From: Ophiosphaerella korrae | Lineage: Eukaryota > Ascomycota > Dothideomycetes > Pleosporales > Phaeosphaeriaceae | Reading direction: 5' to 3' | Length of the DNA: 54,270 nucleotides | Assembly (NCBI GenBank): GCA_028456385.1 | Contig: JALNQF010000281.1 | Span: 1 to 54,270, forward strand | In this document: in pieces, positions 1 through 12,992 of the stretch | Position numbering within the stretch: position 1 is the first letter of the stretch | How the letters are laid out: every line of letters begins with the position of its first letter | Notes under the pieces: generated by a model | What the model was told of the DNA's origin: nothing | Seen by the model: the letters and a program-made list of their open reading frames with translations, nothing else | Database searches by the model: none | Translations under genes and position numbers: made by a program

Positions 1-725
1 TAAGTTTGTAATATTAGTAAGTTGTAAACTTACTAATATTAGTACGAAAATAAGAGATATAAGGGATAACTCCCTTACACGTATATAAGAGCTAGCGTTA
101 GCATAGTCCTATTAGCGTATATATATACTAGTGTTGTTACCTACTCTCTATTTCTACTCTATAGAAGGTATCTTATCTTCCTATAGTTATAGAGGTAGCG
201 TAAGAAGACTTGTTTTATCTTAGTAAAGTATCTAAGTAAGAAGCCCTTCTTGTCTATATTATATATATACCGCGCCTTAATAGAGTATTTGTTAATTTTA
301 CGCTATAAAAGCTTAAAGTAGAGTGTATATTTATATGTAGAGTTAGCGTTTCCGCGCGTAGTATCAAGTCTAGAGGCCTAGCGTGTGACGAGCTTGTTAG
401 TATGTCTAGAGATAAAACAATTAACCTAGCATTTACCAGCGGGTTTTTAAGCAATCTCTAAGGCGAAATTTCAAATCATCTCTCTTAATAGTAGAAGGCC
501 TCTCTTATAAAGCTTAGTGTAGTACTGTATAAGCTTATCTTCTTGTTGTGGGTTAAGTAAACGCTTATTAGACGTCTTGGTGGCTGGTGAGCGCTGTTTT
601 CCCTGGCATCGCCGCGACAGCGTTGTCCGGCTCACATTGTACTGCGCAGCAATTTTAGCGTAATTAACCTTTTCTCCTAGACTCAGCGATTCCACAGCTG
701 CAATCGCAGCCTCAATATCACCCAT
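1..725 (-). pseudogene. Degenerate pogo/Fot1-type DDE transposase relic
   Basis: At 471-725 the minus strand reads 84 codons that match the N-terminal helix-turn-helix of fungal pogo/Fot1 (DDE_1, CENP-B-like) transposases. Visible parts are a GEKVNYAKIAAQYNVSRTTL motif followed by LSRR and a QQEDKLIQYY helix. Further along the same strand, around 240-265, a different frame reads NIDKKGFLL, which matches the conserved NMDEKGF segment before the first catalytic Asp. Between and after these pieces the frames are broken by many stops. The stretch is very AT-rich and TA-rich, as expected after repeat-induced point mutation, but mutation bias was not measured. The copy runs off the left end, so its 3' part is unseen. 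It is not functional as shown. Confidence 0.7.
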
Positions 726-1224
726 TTTGGCTGAGATATATGGTGTTGAAGTTGAGATGCAATAACATCGGTCAACCGAAAAAACGGGCGTCAGGTGAGT
801 CCGGGCGTCAGGTGATAAGCCACACTATGCGTCCGCGGTCTACAGTGGCTGCCAGCACTGACAAGCTTGTAGTAGGAGTTGAGTGGTCAACACACGTGAC
901 ATGTCATCCCTTTGCTTTCCATTGTATGAGAACCTTCCGGTTCTGACACAACCGCATGAACCAGCCAGCCACGGCGCCAAATTGGGTATAGCTGTTGGTG
1001 CTTCTCATAATCAGGCTGCAGCAGACAGCCTGATGCACCCAGTCCCACCGTGCAGTAGCCCTACTCACGATGCCCCTCACCTCTAACCCGGCTGACGCCC
1101 AGCCCCCACACCGCCGTACGGACAATTGTAGTTGCAGGGGCGAAAGAGCGAACAATCGACCACTTGCGCGTTCCCTTGATGTTCTACCAGATGCGACAAG
1201 GGGCTGAAGCTACCTCGACAGAAT
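726..1224. other. Intergenic, no gene seen
   Basis: No convincing coding frame lies here; the small open frames on both strands overlap one another and have no recognisable motif. The only structure noticed is a 14-bp direct repeat, CGGGCGTCAGGTGA, at 785-798 and 802-815. The stretch is the boundary between the AT-rich transposase relic and the receptor gene and should hold the promoter of that gene. Confidence 0.5.
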
Positions 1225-4141
1225 ATGCGGCTGCTAGAGATACAGCAAGATGGTACACTCAACCTCACAAAAGACCTGATCGGCGACGACGAGATCCCTG
1301 CTTATGCTATACTATCGCATACCTGGGAAAAAGATGAGGTATTGTTCGACGATTTGAAGAATGATACTGGGAAGAGCAAGGCTGGCTATAAGAAGATTTG
1401 GTTCTGCGCACAACAAGCCCAGCGTGATGGCCTGCGGTACTTCTGGGTAGACACGTGCTGTATCGACAAAGCAAACACTGTTGAGCTTCAAGACGCCATC
1501 AACTCCATGTTTCGCTGGTACCGGGATGCAGTCAAATGCTATGTCTTCTTGTCAGATGTGTCAAGCACTAATGATAGAACTGATAGCAAGCTAAGCCAGT
1601 CCGTCTGGGAGCCGGCTTTCCGGTGTAGTCGATGGTTTACTCGAGGCTGGACTCTACAAGAGCTGCTCGCCCCACGCTTTGTATACTTCTTCTCTCAAGA
1701 CGGTAAGCATTTAGGAGAGCGACACGAGCTGAGGCAAGAAATCCACGAGATTACAAACATCCCAATCTCCGCTCTTGCAGGCGCCCCGCTTAACAGCTTC
1801 AGCGTTAATGATCGCCTGTCTTGGGTAGACAAGCGCCACACCACGCGTAAAGAAGACAAAGCATACTCGTTGCTGGGCATATTCGGCGTTTCCGTGTATC
1901 TCAATTACGGCGAAGGACGAGATAATGCATTCAAACGCCTTCGAAGAGCAATCGACGAAGACTTAAGGGAGTCATGCCAGACCCAGGTACTCCTAGCGAC
2001 ACATAGAGGACGCAGCACGTTCAGTGGTCTCGGTATGTCCCGTTTCAAGTACATATTGCCTGTGGCGCCCCTGAGTCCATTGTGCTAACAAGCATATGCC
2101 TATAAAAGCCTCCTACTATATACCATTCGTTAAGAACCAATACTTTGTCGGAAGGAAAGACGAACTTAACGTGCTTAGTCAGAAGCTGCTGATAGAACGA
2201 GACTGCTCGAAGATGTCAATTGTGGGGCTTGGCGGGACGGGTAAAACCCAAGTCGCCCTGCAGTTCGCTTTTGCGGTCAAAGAGACGATGTCAGCCGTCT
2301 CGATCTTTTGGATACCTGCTCTGAGCATGGAGAGCTTTGAGCAAGCATGCGTAGAGATTGTATCAACTCTGCAGATAGGTCAAGCAAGGCCTAACAAGGA
2401 TGACGCAAAAGAGCTTGTGAGGGAGCACCTAAGTGCGGAGCGGGCAGGGCGGTGGCTGCTCGTGCTCGACAACGCAGATAACCCTAACCTGCTATTCGGC
2501 ACTGAGAAATCAAGAGGCTTCATTGACTACCTGCCTGAGAGTGAGAACGGCATAACATTGTTCACGACACGTGTGCAAGAGGTGGCTGTGTCGCTGACAC
2601 GAGGAGACGTGCTAGAACTTGGGCCTATGGGTCAGGCGGATGCAACAGTCTTCCTAGAGAAGTCTCTGATCAATAAAGGCCTTATCCAGGACCACATAAC
2701 TACAGCAGAGTTGCTAGACGAGCTGGCGTACCTGCCTCTAGCCATCGCGCAGGCAGCTGCCTACCTAAACATGAACAAAATAAACATTGTAAAGTACCTG
2801 CAGCTGCTCAGGAGCACAGAGCAGGACATCGCTTATCTAGTAGGCAAAGAGTTTCGTGATCACACACGGTACAGAGGCTCTGCGAACGCAATAGCCTCGG
2901 CGTGGGTGGTCTCGTTTAGCCAGCTTCGGGAGCGTGATGCGATAGCAGCAGATCTTCTAGCCTTCATATCGTGCATCGAGTGGAAGGCAGTACCGCGATC
3001 ATTGCTACCAAAGGTGCAGCCAGAGGAGCGCATGGAAGAGGCTATAGGTACGCTTTGTGGGTACTCGTTCCTGTCACGACGCGAGGATAATAGGTTCGAA
3101 GGAGTGGAGGGAGACGAAGAGTGGTACGATTTACATCGACTTGTGCACCTCGCGACCAAGATCTGGACGAGTAAGCACGGCGATGCTGCGGACGTAATTG
3201 TGAAAGCGATGAAGCATGTCGCTGAGGTTTTCCCGACAGACGACTTTGCCAATCAGGCCATATGGAGAGGGTACATGCCACATGCAGTACGACTACTAAA
3301 GACGAGGCAACCATGCAGTCTTAACAACAGATCTCGATTAAGCTTGTGGGTGGGGCGATGCCTACTAAGCGATGGCAGAATTCTAGAAGCAGTCCAATGG
3401 TTTGAAGAGTGCCACCGATTGAGACTGGTGCTAGATACAGAGCACCCAGAACGACTATCGTCGCAGCACGTACTCGCAATGGCATACCAAGCAAATGGGC
3501 AGGTCAAAGAGGCAGTTGAGCTGCTAGAGCATGTCGTCACAGTGCGAACAAAGGTGCTAAAGGAAGACCACCCAGATCGACTAGCGTCGCAGCACGAACT
3601 CGCATCTGCATACCGAGTAAATGGGCAGGTCAAAGAGGCAGTTGAGCTGCTAGAGCATGTCGTCACAGTGCGAACAAAGGTGCTAAAGGAAGACCACCCA
3701 GATCGACTAGCGTCGCAGCACGAACTCGCATCTGCATACCGAGTAAATGGGCAGGTCAAAGAGGCAGTTGAGCTGCTAGAGCATGTCGTCACAGTGCGAA
3801 CAAAGGTGCTAAAGGAAGACCACCCAGATCGACTAGCGTCGCAGCACGAACTCGCATCTGCATACCGAGTAAATGGGCAGGTCAAAGAGGCAGTTGAGTT
3901 GCTAGAGCATGTCGTCGCAGTAGAAACAAAGGTACTAAAGGAAGACCACCCAGATCGACTAGCGTCGCAGCACGCACTCGCAATTACATACCGAGCAAAT
4001 GGGCAGGTCAAAGAGGCAGTTGAGCTGCTAGAGCATGTAGTCAATATTCGCAACGCTACACTAGCCGAGAATCATGGTGATCGGCAAGCATCTGAGGCTT
4101 GGCTTTTGTATATGACTGCTAGGGGAGGGGATAAGAATTAG
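1225..4141 (+). CDS. HET - NB-ARC - TPR receptor (fungal NLR)
   Basis: Predicted 946-aa cytosolic receptor of the fungal heterokaryon-incompatibility NLR type. Exons are 1225-2032 and 2109-4141. The 76-nt intron has donor GTATGT, a GCTAAC branch site and acceptor AAAAG, and it joins two frames that otherwise look like separate genes. Residues about 26-150 are the HET domain: YAILSHTW at 27-34, then the WVDTCCID and RGWTLQELLAP motifs. A FVGR linker precedes the nucleotide-binding domain, with P-loop GLGGTGKT at 309-316, Walker B WLLVLDNAD near 385, a TTR motif and an LPLAIAQAA motif. The C terminus is a run of 42-residue TPR units (about 715-920), three of them apparently identical. In this family the repeats sense a ligand, the NB domain oligomerises and HET triggers cell death. 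No inactivating change is seen. The family call is firm; the ligand is unknown. Confidence 0.9.
3497..4040 (+). repeat. 126-bp tandem repeats encoding 42-residue TPR units
   Basis: The unit starts at 3497, 3623, 3749, 3875 and 4001, always 126 bp apart and in frame. The first three units look identical base for base, including silent positions. The fourth carries about ten changes, and the fifth is partial, diverging into the C-terminal tail. Identity at silent sites points to recent duplication or gene conversion rather than only protein-level constraint. Confidence 0.95.
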
Positions 4142-5019
4142 TTACTCAACTCCTATAGTTACAGTGATGTTTCAAAAGTTTGGAATGCCGAACCCACCCT
4201 ACTATGCAACTCTTATCATTATGGAGAGGGATGAGAATACGCAAGAAGGTGGCTACTCCAGCCAAAGCTATATTGAGGCTCTTCACGGAGGTTTACTACC
4301 TAACTGGCGGCGGTCTTAGTTTTTAATGCAGGATAACACACCTATATATACCCCTGCGGTAACGTGGAGTTAGATAGCTCAACACCATATTAAACCTATA
4401 ACTAGGCTACTTTACTTAACTGACCTTGATAGTGTAGGCACCCATATAAGAGTAGGAGCAGTAACTGCACTCAAGGATCGCTGAGATAGAGCCTCACTAA
4501 GAGCTGCGCAAGCGAGATTGGCGTTGTAGGACGTACTTGGAGGCTCTATGAGGTTGAGACGATCACGAAAACGGTCAAGATACACAAATAAACAAACTAG
4601 CGCACGGAATATATTAAAAATTGTCTGGCTCGGTTCGGTAAGGCCAGCGGTGTAGACCAAGGTGCTGTCAGCTATACTACTTGGCACTACATACAGCAAA
4701 ATTAGAATGAGAAACAGGTGCGCACCGAACTGGGCCTAATTGGCGTCTATTTCTTTCTAATGATGTTAATGATTTTCTGTGCTCGTTTAGGATTAGCACA
4801 TGTTCGATAGCCCATGATATTGAACTCGTTCAAACTGGCCGTAGACCATGGTATTCAGCTTTGCGCTACCACTCCGTGGTATCACACAATGTCTAAATCA
4901 CTGTGGTTTTTTGTGTGGCCTTAATTTCCACTTGTAAAATTAAACTTTCTCCGTCACAGTGCTTCTCCTTCCAGATACGATTTTTCATCTTTTCCAACAA
5001 CAAACTGAGGTCACCATCA
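4142..5019. other. Intergenic, no gene recognised
   Basis: This is the 3' flank of the receptor gene. A 95-codon minus-strand open frame at 4412-4699 has no motif I can recognise and may be chance or an old relic. The stretch is moderately AT-rich. Confidence 0.4.
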
Positions 5020-5818
5020 CAATATCGCCCTTCTTCCGACTCCCTGCCGAACTACATCTACGAACTCATCTTGAACGACGTCCCCACGTCCAAAATACAC
5101 TGTTGAAAGTGGGTTGACGACGCAAATTGGATGCCTGCAATCCTCCGCCCAGACGGCAAATTGGCCAACCCGCTCAAATACACGTGCCGCCAATTTCAGC
5201 TCGAAACAGGTGGATTGGAGTTCAAGTACAAAGACAATACTCTCGTGGTAGACCAAGGCTCGGTAGGCCAAGATCTAACTGAAAACAACCCCCCCCCCCC
5301 CCCCCCCCCCCGGGCCTGTTCCACATATCGCACATCCTTCGACCCGCTGAACATGAGCTCATGCATACTGTTGATCCGAAACCGAAAAAGCTCTCTTTCC
5401 TACATGCTATGGATCTCGTCCAATGGTGTCACACCCACCCCCACGTCTCGGTTCAGTGTATGGCAGCAGAATTACGAACGTTTGATTGGGCTGAGTGGAT
5501 TTTGCACAGGGGGGGTACAATGGACTCTATTCTTACGCGGGGATGTTTGGTCGGCCAGCGAGTGGGATAGACTTTGTTTTACAGAAATTATGTGGAACAT
5601 GGAGCGCCCTCCTAAAGCACGCTGCAATTCCTAGGGCATTTGGATTGGCTACTAGGCCTACTCCAGCATCTGATTTGAGGCTCTTCTTCGACGATGTAGG
5701 AGTGTGGCCGGTTAAACGAGAGGAAGTGGAAGAGAGGGCGAAGTACCGTAGGGTTGGGAAAGAAGTGCTAGGAAAGTGGCTAGAGATGATTGAGGGGTGG
5801 GTGATGGAGGGCATCTAG
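5020..5818 (+). pseudogene. Frameshifted F-box/2EXR-like fungal protein
   Basis: Pieces of one protein are spread over all three plus frames. One frame begins FFRLPAEL, the next continues YIYELILNDVP, and a third gives TCRQFQLETGGLEFKYKDN, followed by stretches to about 5816. This order, an LPxELRxxIYEL start and then a CRQxRxETxxLxY segment, is the common opening of lineage-expanded fungal F-box-like or 2EXR-like proteins. At least three frame changes are needed, one near the start and others around the poly-C tract and a G7 run near 5510. Either the gene is dead or homopolymer sequencing errors broke it. Protein function is unknown. Confidence 0.55.
5289..5311 (+). repeat. Poly-C tract (23 C)
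   Basis: An uninterrupted run of 23 cytosines lies inside the F-box-like relic. Such runs are slip-prone in replication and in sequencing, so length may vary or be misread. Confidence 0.95.
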
Positions 5819-5927
5819 AACAAAGTTCAGCCGTCTTTCCGTTGAGCCCAATTCTCCCTAGAGAAGCGGCTTTGCAGGCAAGCCGTTAGTTTACTGCACA
5901 GCCCCAAACCAACCTACTACTATGTCG

Positions 5928-7780
<1,853 letters not shown>

Positions 7781-8476
7781 CTTGAAATCAATAAACCAAC
7801 CCGTGCACAGTCGCAAAACAATGTACCCGTGTCAAACGTTTTTAAGATGTACAGTGGCACGATATGCCTACGGGCAATGCAGTTGCAAAAAGGCATGCTT
7901 CACATGATCGTGGGGCCACCGGTAGTACTTCTAGTTTGGCTCGTCCAAGCCCCATTCCGATTCGTGGAATCGGTACAATGCTCGTTTTATTCTCCACATA
8001 CCAAGCCGTTCCTCAACCAGACATACAACCGCCGCCACTCAGGTAACGCCTAGAAGACTAGCAGCCAATGGGAAACATGGGTATTGGACTTTACCCACGG
8101 CACTGCATGCATTGTGGACGTTGTGCACGCTTGTCGGTCGTGGATCGACCGAACGCCTGTCCTAGCTGTGCCAGCCTCGGCTACATGCCTGTCTAAGACC
8201 CAAAGACATGGGTCGTAACGCGGGCGTCGGAGTAAATAAACACCAAACCCACACTAGGTCCCCGCTTTTTGGACCTAGCCAGGCATCGTCTGGGGAAGCG
8301 GCGTGGTGGATGTGATGTGCACCCCGGGTTATGCTCGCTTTTGGAAGGCATATTGAAGGTCACCAGGGATAGCGACCGTGGGACTGGGAGGTATAAAGTG
8401 CTGGTGTGGATCTACTGGGTGGTTGTTTGCAGACATCAACTTTTTTTCGCAGTGTGTGAAATATCCCATTGTCAAG
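7781..8476. promoter_or_regulatory. Shared 5' region of GH51 and sugar transporter
   Basis: The two start codons are about 0.7 kb apart in opposite directions. On the transporter side a TATAAAG box lies at 8392-8398, 79 bp before its ATG. A CTGGGG at 8290-8295 and a CCCCGGG near 8322 fit the loose carbon-repressor (CreA) consensus SYGGRG, but such short sites occur often by chance. No GGCTAA-type site for arabinose/xylose activators was seen. Coordinate regulation is an inference. Confidence 0.45.
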
Positions 8477-10157
8477 ATGGCGCTTCCTCCAAAGTGGTAT
8501 CAGGTATGTCATACTTTGCTCCAGTCGTTGCTGGTCGCTTGAAAGCGAGTGTCTTACCATTGCAGTTCCTGGTAGGCCTTTTTGCGTCCCTTGGTTCGCT
8601 TCTCTTTGGTTATGATTTGGGTGTCATCGCTCAAGTCATTGCCTCGCAATCGTTCAATAGCACATTCAAACCAACTGAAAATGAGATTGGAGCTGTTGTG
8701 TCCGTCTTCACCGGTGGGGCTTTCTTTGGTGCTGGCTTTGCTGGCCCTATGGGCGACATGCTAGGTCGGCGAAAGACAATTCTTGTGGGGGCTATTGTTT
8801 TTTGCCTTGGAGGTGCACTTCAAACGGGTGCGCAAGCTCTATCATACTTGTACTCTGGACGTGCTATTGCTGGGCTTGGTGTTGGTATCCTCGTCATGAT
8901 CATTCCAGTATATCAAGGAGAATTGGCTCATCCTGAAATCCGTGGCCGTATCACTGCACTCCAGCAATTTATGTTGGGCGTTGGTGCGCTTGCCGCTGCG
9001 TGGATCTCATACGGTACGTTCCAAAACATTCGCTTTGAAACTGACCACCAACCGTCGATTAGGCACATACATTGGCTTTGCTCCTACCAATAACGGCCAA
9101 TGGCGTACCAGTCTTGGTATTCAAGTTATTCCAGCTGTTGTCCTCGCGGCGCTTATCCTCTTGTTCCCTGAATCACCACGATGGCTAATCGACCACGGCC
9201 GCCATGAGGATGGACTTCGCAATCTCGCCAAGCTGCATGCTCATGGTAACCAGGATGATGCTTGGGTGCAAGCGGAATTTCAGCAAATCCAAGACATGCT
9301 CACCTATGAGCATGAACACGAGGCCAAATCATACGTGGAGCTGTTCAAAGACAGGTCCTGTTTCCGCCGCCTTTTCATCGCTTGTGCTCTACAGGCCTCC
9401 GTCCAGATGACTGGCGTATCGGCCATCCAGTACTATTCTGTTACCATCTACAAACAAATGGGCATTGCTGGTGATGAAACTCTCAAGTACCAAGCCATTT
9501 CTTCCATTATTGCGCTTGTTGCGCAGTTCCTCTGCATTCTGTTTATCGATCATTTTGGACGGCGCTGGCCTCTGATTCTCGGCAATCTTGGAAACATGGT
9601 AACTTTTATCATTTCCACAATCCTCTTGGCTGTCTTCCCGCCAAGCCCGACGACTAACAATAAGGCGGCCGCTTGGGGTTTCATTGTCATCACCTGGGTG
9701 TACAACTTCAGCTTCAGCGCAACCTGTGGGCCTTTATCCTGGATTATTCCGGCTGAAATTTTCGACACCAAGACGCGCTCCAAGGGCGTCTCAATTGCAA
9801 CCATGACATCGTTCGCTTTCAACACCATGATCGGACAGGTAACTGGCATTGCCATGGCATCTGTAGGATGGAGATTCTACATCCTATTCATTGTAAGTGT
9901 TCCATACATTTCGTCTAGCCAATTGATTCTAACACCATCTGTAGATCTGCAATTTCACCAACGCCTTGTTCTTCTACTGCTTCCTTCCCGAGACTGCCAA
10001 ACGTCCTCTAGAAGAGATGAATCACCTCTTCCAAAATGCACCAATGTTTGTACCTGGTATGGATAAGAGTGATTGGACTCCTGGTACTGACTTGGAGCGC
10101 CGTGTCGAGGAGGTCGTGGCCAAGCAAGGATCCATTTCCCATACGGAAAGATTCTAG
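8477..10157 (+). CDS. MFS sugar porter (hexose/pentose transporter-like)
   Basis: Plasma-membrane sugar transporter of the Sugar_tr family, about 505 aa and twelve predicted helices. Exons are 8477-8503, 8566-9013, 9063-9892 and 9945-10157, with introns of 62, 49 and 52 nt. The start is the ATG of MALPPKWYQ, whose 9-codon exon splices to FLVGLFASLGSLLFGYDLG, a typical first helix. Other marks are GDMLGRRKT after helix 2, YQGELAHPEIRGR, FPESPRWLIDHGR at the domain linker, DHFGRRWPL, and LPETAKRPLEE at the end of helix 12 in place of the usual PETKG. Substrate cannot be read from sequence. The divergent GH51 neighbour makes arabinose, xylose or arabino-oligomers reasonable guesses. Confidence 0.9.
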
Positions 10158-10881
10158 ATTCTAGATTGATGTTGCACAATGGCGACCGTGAAAACGGCAA
10201 GTTGCCTGTAGAAGGCGCTGTCGTAGGGTGGTAATGTCAAGAGGATATGAGAAATGAATGAAATTAGAAGCTAGCGACTGCCACACTTTTAGTTGTCTAA
10301 TGAAGTTGTGCACCTTGCAATTAATTGGTCCCAGAAGCTACAATTCTCGTTGAGGGAAAACCTGTTGAAAGTTAGAGCTTGCTGGCACGGACAGAATAAT
10401 AAATCGGCGTGACTTTAGGTGAGCGGGCCGACTTGCCTCGATTGACCAGGGGCAACAATGCAGGAAACAAGCACCACGGTCAAAAGCTTCACCTCGGACT
10501 GCCCATCACGGAGTACGATAAAAATGCAATATTATCCAGGTACATACCCATGTACAAAGGAGGTTGAATCACCTCGTATTCTAGACGTGCACACATCTTG
10601 CTAGATGCAGGAGGTGACAACGATAAGCCAAGACGTATTAAGCCTGATAAGGCAGCCGCAACTCGATACTTCCCACAAGGGGATTATCCCTCTCTTACGT
10701 AGTAATGCATGGGTAAACAGCATGGATGAGATGACAGTAATTGCGAATCATCTCCTGTGTCCCTGCAGGTACCGCTGCATCTATATATGATGACGCATGC
10801 CACAGATGGTATTGCCTCTCACCTCCGCCCCTCACCTCACCTAGAGTTGTCCCTCCACAGCGACTTACGGTCCCCACCACA
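10158..10881. other. Intergenic; likely promoter of the metallopeptidase
   Basis: No coding frame with recognisable content. TATATAT at 10782-10788 lies 94 bp before the next start codon and is a fair TATA-box candidate for it. Confidence 0.45.
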
Positions 10882-12992
10882 ATGGCAGGGCAAAAGCACT
10901 TGGGGGTGTCGGTGGCTGTGTTGATCAAAGTGGTGGCGGCCATTCCAGCTCTTGTACCCAGGCAGGCTACTTCCGACGCTTTTGCGCCAATAGATCCCCA
11001 GAAATGGGTTAATCCAGGTATGTGTATTGCGATCGTAAGTTTCCTTTGATATCTTCGCTAAATTGTGTCACCAGACAATATGACTTGGGATCAGTTCGTT
11101 GCACCACCCGGCACCGATTGGAGCAACCCTGCTCGCAAAGGCAGATCCCGAAACTTTAAAATTGCCATGGTAACTGTCGACTACCCGGATTCGCCGTTTG
11201 TCGTTACGTTGCCAGCAAAGTCGGACATATTTGGCAACCCACAGCCACTTGCATCTGGCTTGAAGCGAGAGGATGTGCCCAAGTTCTATCTGGATCTCCT
11301 GAACACGCCGAACAAGCTCAATGAAGGGCATACGCTGCACGAGTGTAAGTACCTGATCTATCGACTAGCTGTACATGACTGAATATGGTAGATTGGATGG
11401 GCGACAGCTTCGGAAAGTATGGCGTGGATTTGACAGTGTTTGGACCATACCGCATGCCCTCACTAAGCTACCAGTACGGAGTTGACGACGAGCGAGGCGG
11501 CTTCAACGAAGGTGCTTGCCCCGAAGGCCCACCTTGCTCTGTGGATCTTCGAACGGATGCACTTGGCGCATGGCGTCGAGATGTAGGGAACACGACTGCG
11601 AACTCCTACGAGCTGGCTTTTATCCTTTCAGCTGGGCAAGATGAGTCATCTACTTGGCAAGAATTTGGAGAAATGAAATTTGCTAGCAAGGAGGACGTCC
11701 CGAAGGAGTTTGGACCGCCTGGAAATAGCTCAAAGCCGAACTGGGCAGATACGCGATACGTTGAGTGGACTTCGTGGGCTGCGGCAAGCACAATTTGGCC
11801 CAATGCTGGATCCGGGTCATCTACACAGGGTGAATCTTCTGGCATGGCTACGTTTGCTCACGAACTTTCACATTTGCTTGGCATAGGTGACAATTACAAT
11901 AACCCGTTCAGCAATCCTGCTCGTCGTGCTTACACAGGCCCTTTCAGCATGCTTGACCGTGGTTCTTTCAACGGTCCTGGAGGTCCTCACACACGCTGGC
12001 AAATCCCACCAGTACAGGGCGCGTCCATGGGTTCTCTCCACACAATGCGCGACAAGCACCAGATTGGCCTGATCGACAACACTCCCATCCTGCAGATTTC
12101 GCGATCTGGTCTTGCCGCGTCTGGGCCTGTAGTTGCCGAGTTGACAGCACGTTCCGTTGACCCTACCGGCGGAATAATGGGGTTCAACATCAGCTTCGGT
12201 GCTGGCGGAGATCTCCAGCCACGCTGCAATATTTCCCTCGACCCCTTTTGTGACGGCGGAAACTACAACAACTACAACATGGAGGTGGTTGATCGCATGG
12301 GAGCTGACAGTTTCTGTCCTGATTCAGGCGTTATGATTTCTAAGACCAAGAATTCCGACCGAACGCAACCATTCCAATGGGTCATCGATGCAAACCCCGA
12401 AGACGCGCATGTCGTTGATTTCTACTATCCAAATGGCACAGCCCGTTATTGGTCCATCGGTGACTACCGTCAACTCGTAGACGCACTTTTCCATGCCGGC
12501 ACCAACAGCGGTAGCGAATATGAACATAAGGACCTTGCCAATGGCCTCCACTTCTACATTCTTTCGACCAGGCGTGATGGAGGAGCACTCAAGTACACTG
12601 TTGGCGTGCGGTCAACATCAAAGAACACCACTTCATCCGCCACACATGGCGTTGAGGTTAGCAGTGGCGCAGTCGATGGCTCATACTGCACATTCAATCT
12701 CAAGAATACTGGAAAAGCACCTTCAAGCGGATCTAACCCACATCCTCAAGATCTCTCCAAATATCTTGGTTCTGACATTTATCGCTTGTCTGCCAAGGTT
12801 GACAGCGACTCTTGGAAAGTGGGCATGCCAAATGCTCTGGCATTCGCTAAATTCGGCGAAAGCACAGTGGTCAAAGTTGCCGTTGGTGCGAAAACAAACG
12901 GTACCTCTGGCACCGGTGGAGCGATTGTCACGCTAACTGCGACGAGTGAGAGTGATCCTAATGTTCAGCATACTGCTACATGTAAAGTGTAG
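10882..12992 (+). CDS. Secreted zinc metallopeptidase, M6-like
   Basis: Predicted 668-aa secreted protein. Exons are 10882-11017, 11075-11344 and 11392-12992; both introns (57 and 47 nt) have canonical ends and restore NPDNMTWD and LHEYWMGD across the joins. The N terminus is a hydrophobic leader ending near VPRQA. The zinc site is HELSHLLGIGD, with His292, Glu293, His296 and Asp302. This HEXXHxxGxxD form fits M6-type (immune-inhibitor-A-like) or related gluzincin/metzincin peptidases. The C-terminal 200 residues look like beta-rich accessory domains with cysteines. The substrate is unknown; extracellular protein breakdown is likely. No truncation is seen. Confidence 0.75.

Noticed and set aside
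1225..2088. Treating the HET domain as a separate gene from the NB-ARC-TPR frame
   Set aside because: A canonical intron joins the two exactly and the combined layout is a known fungal receptor type.
3253..4053. 266-aa minus-strand open frame opposite the TPR array
   Set aside because: It is a mirror of the 126-bp repeats, which are a multiple of three and stay open in several frames. The plus strand has clear domains.
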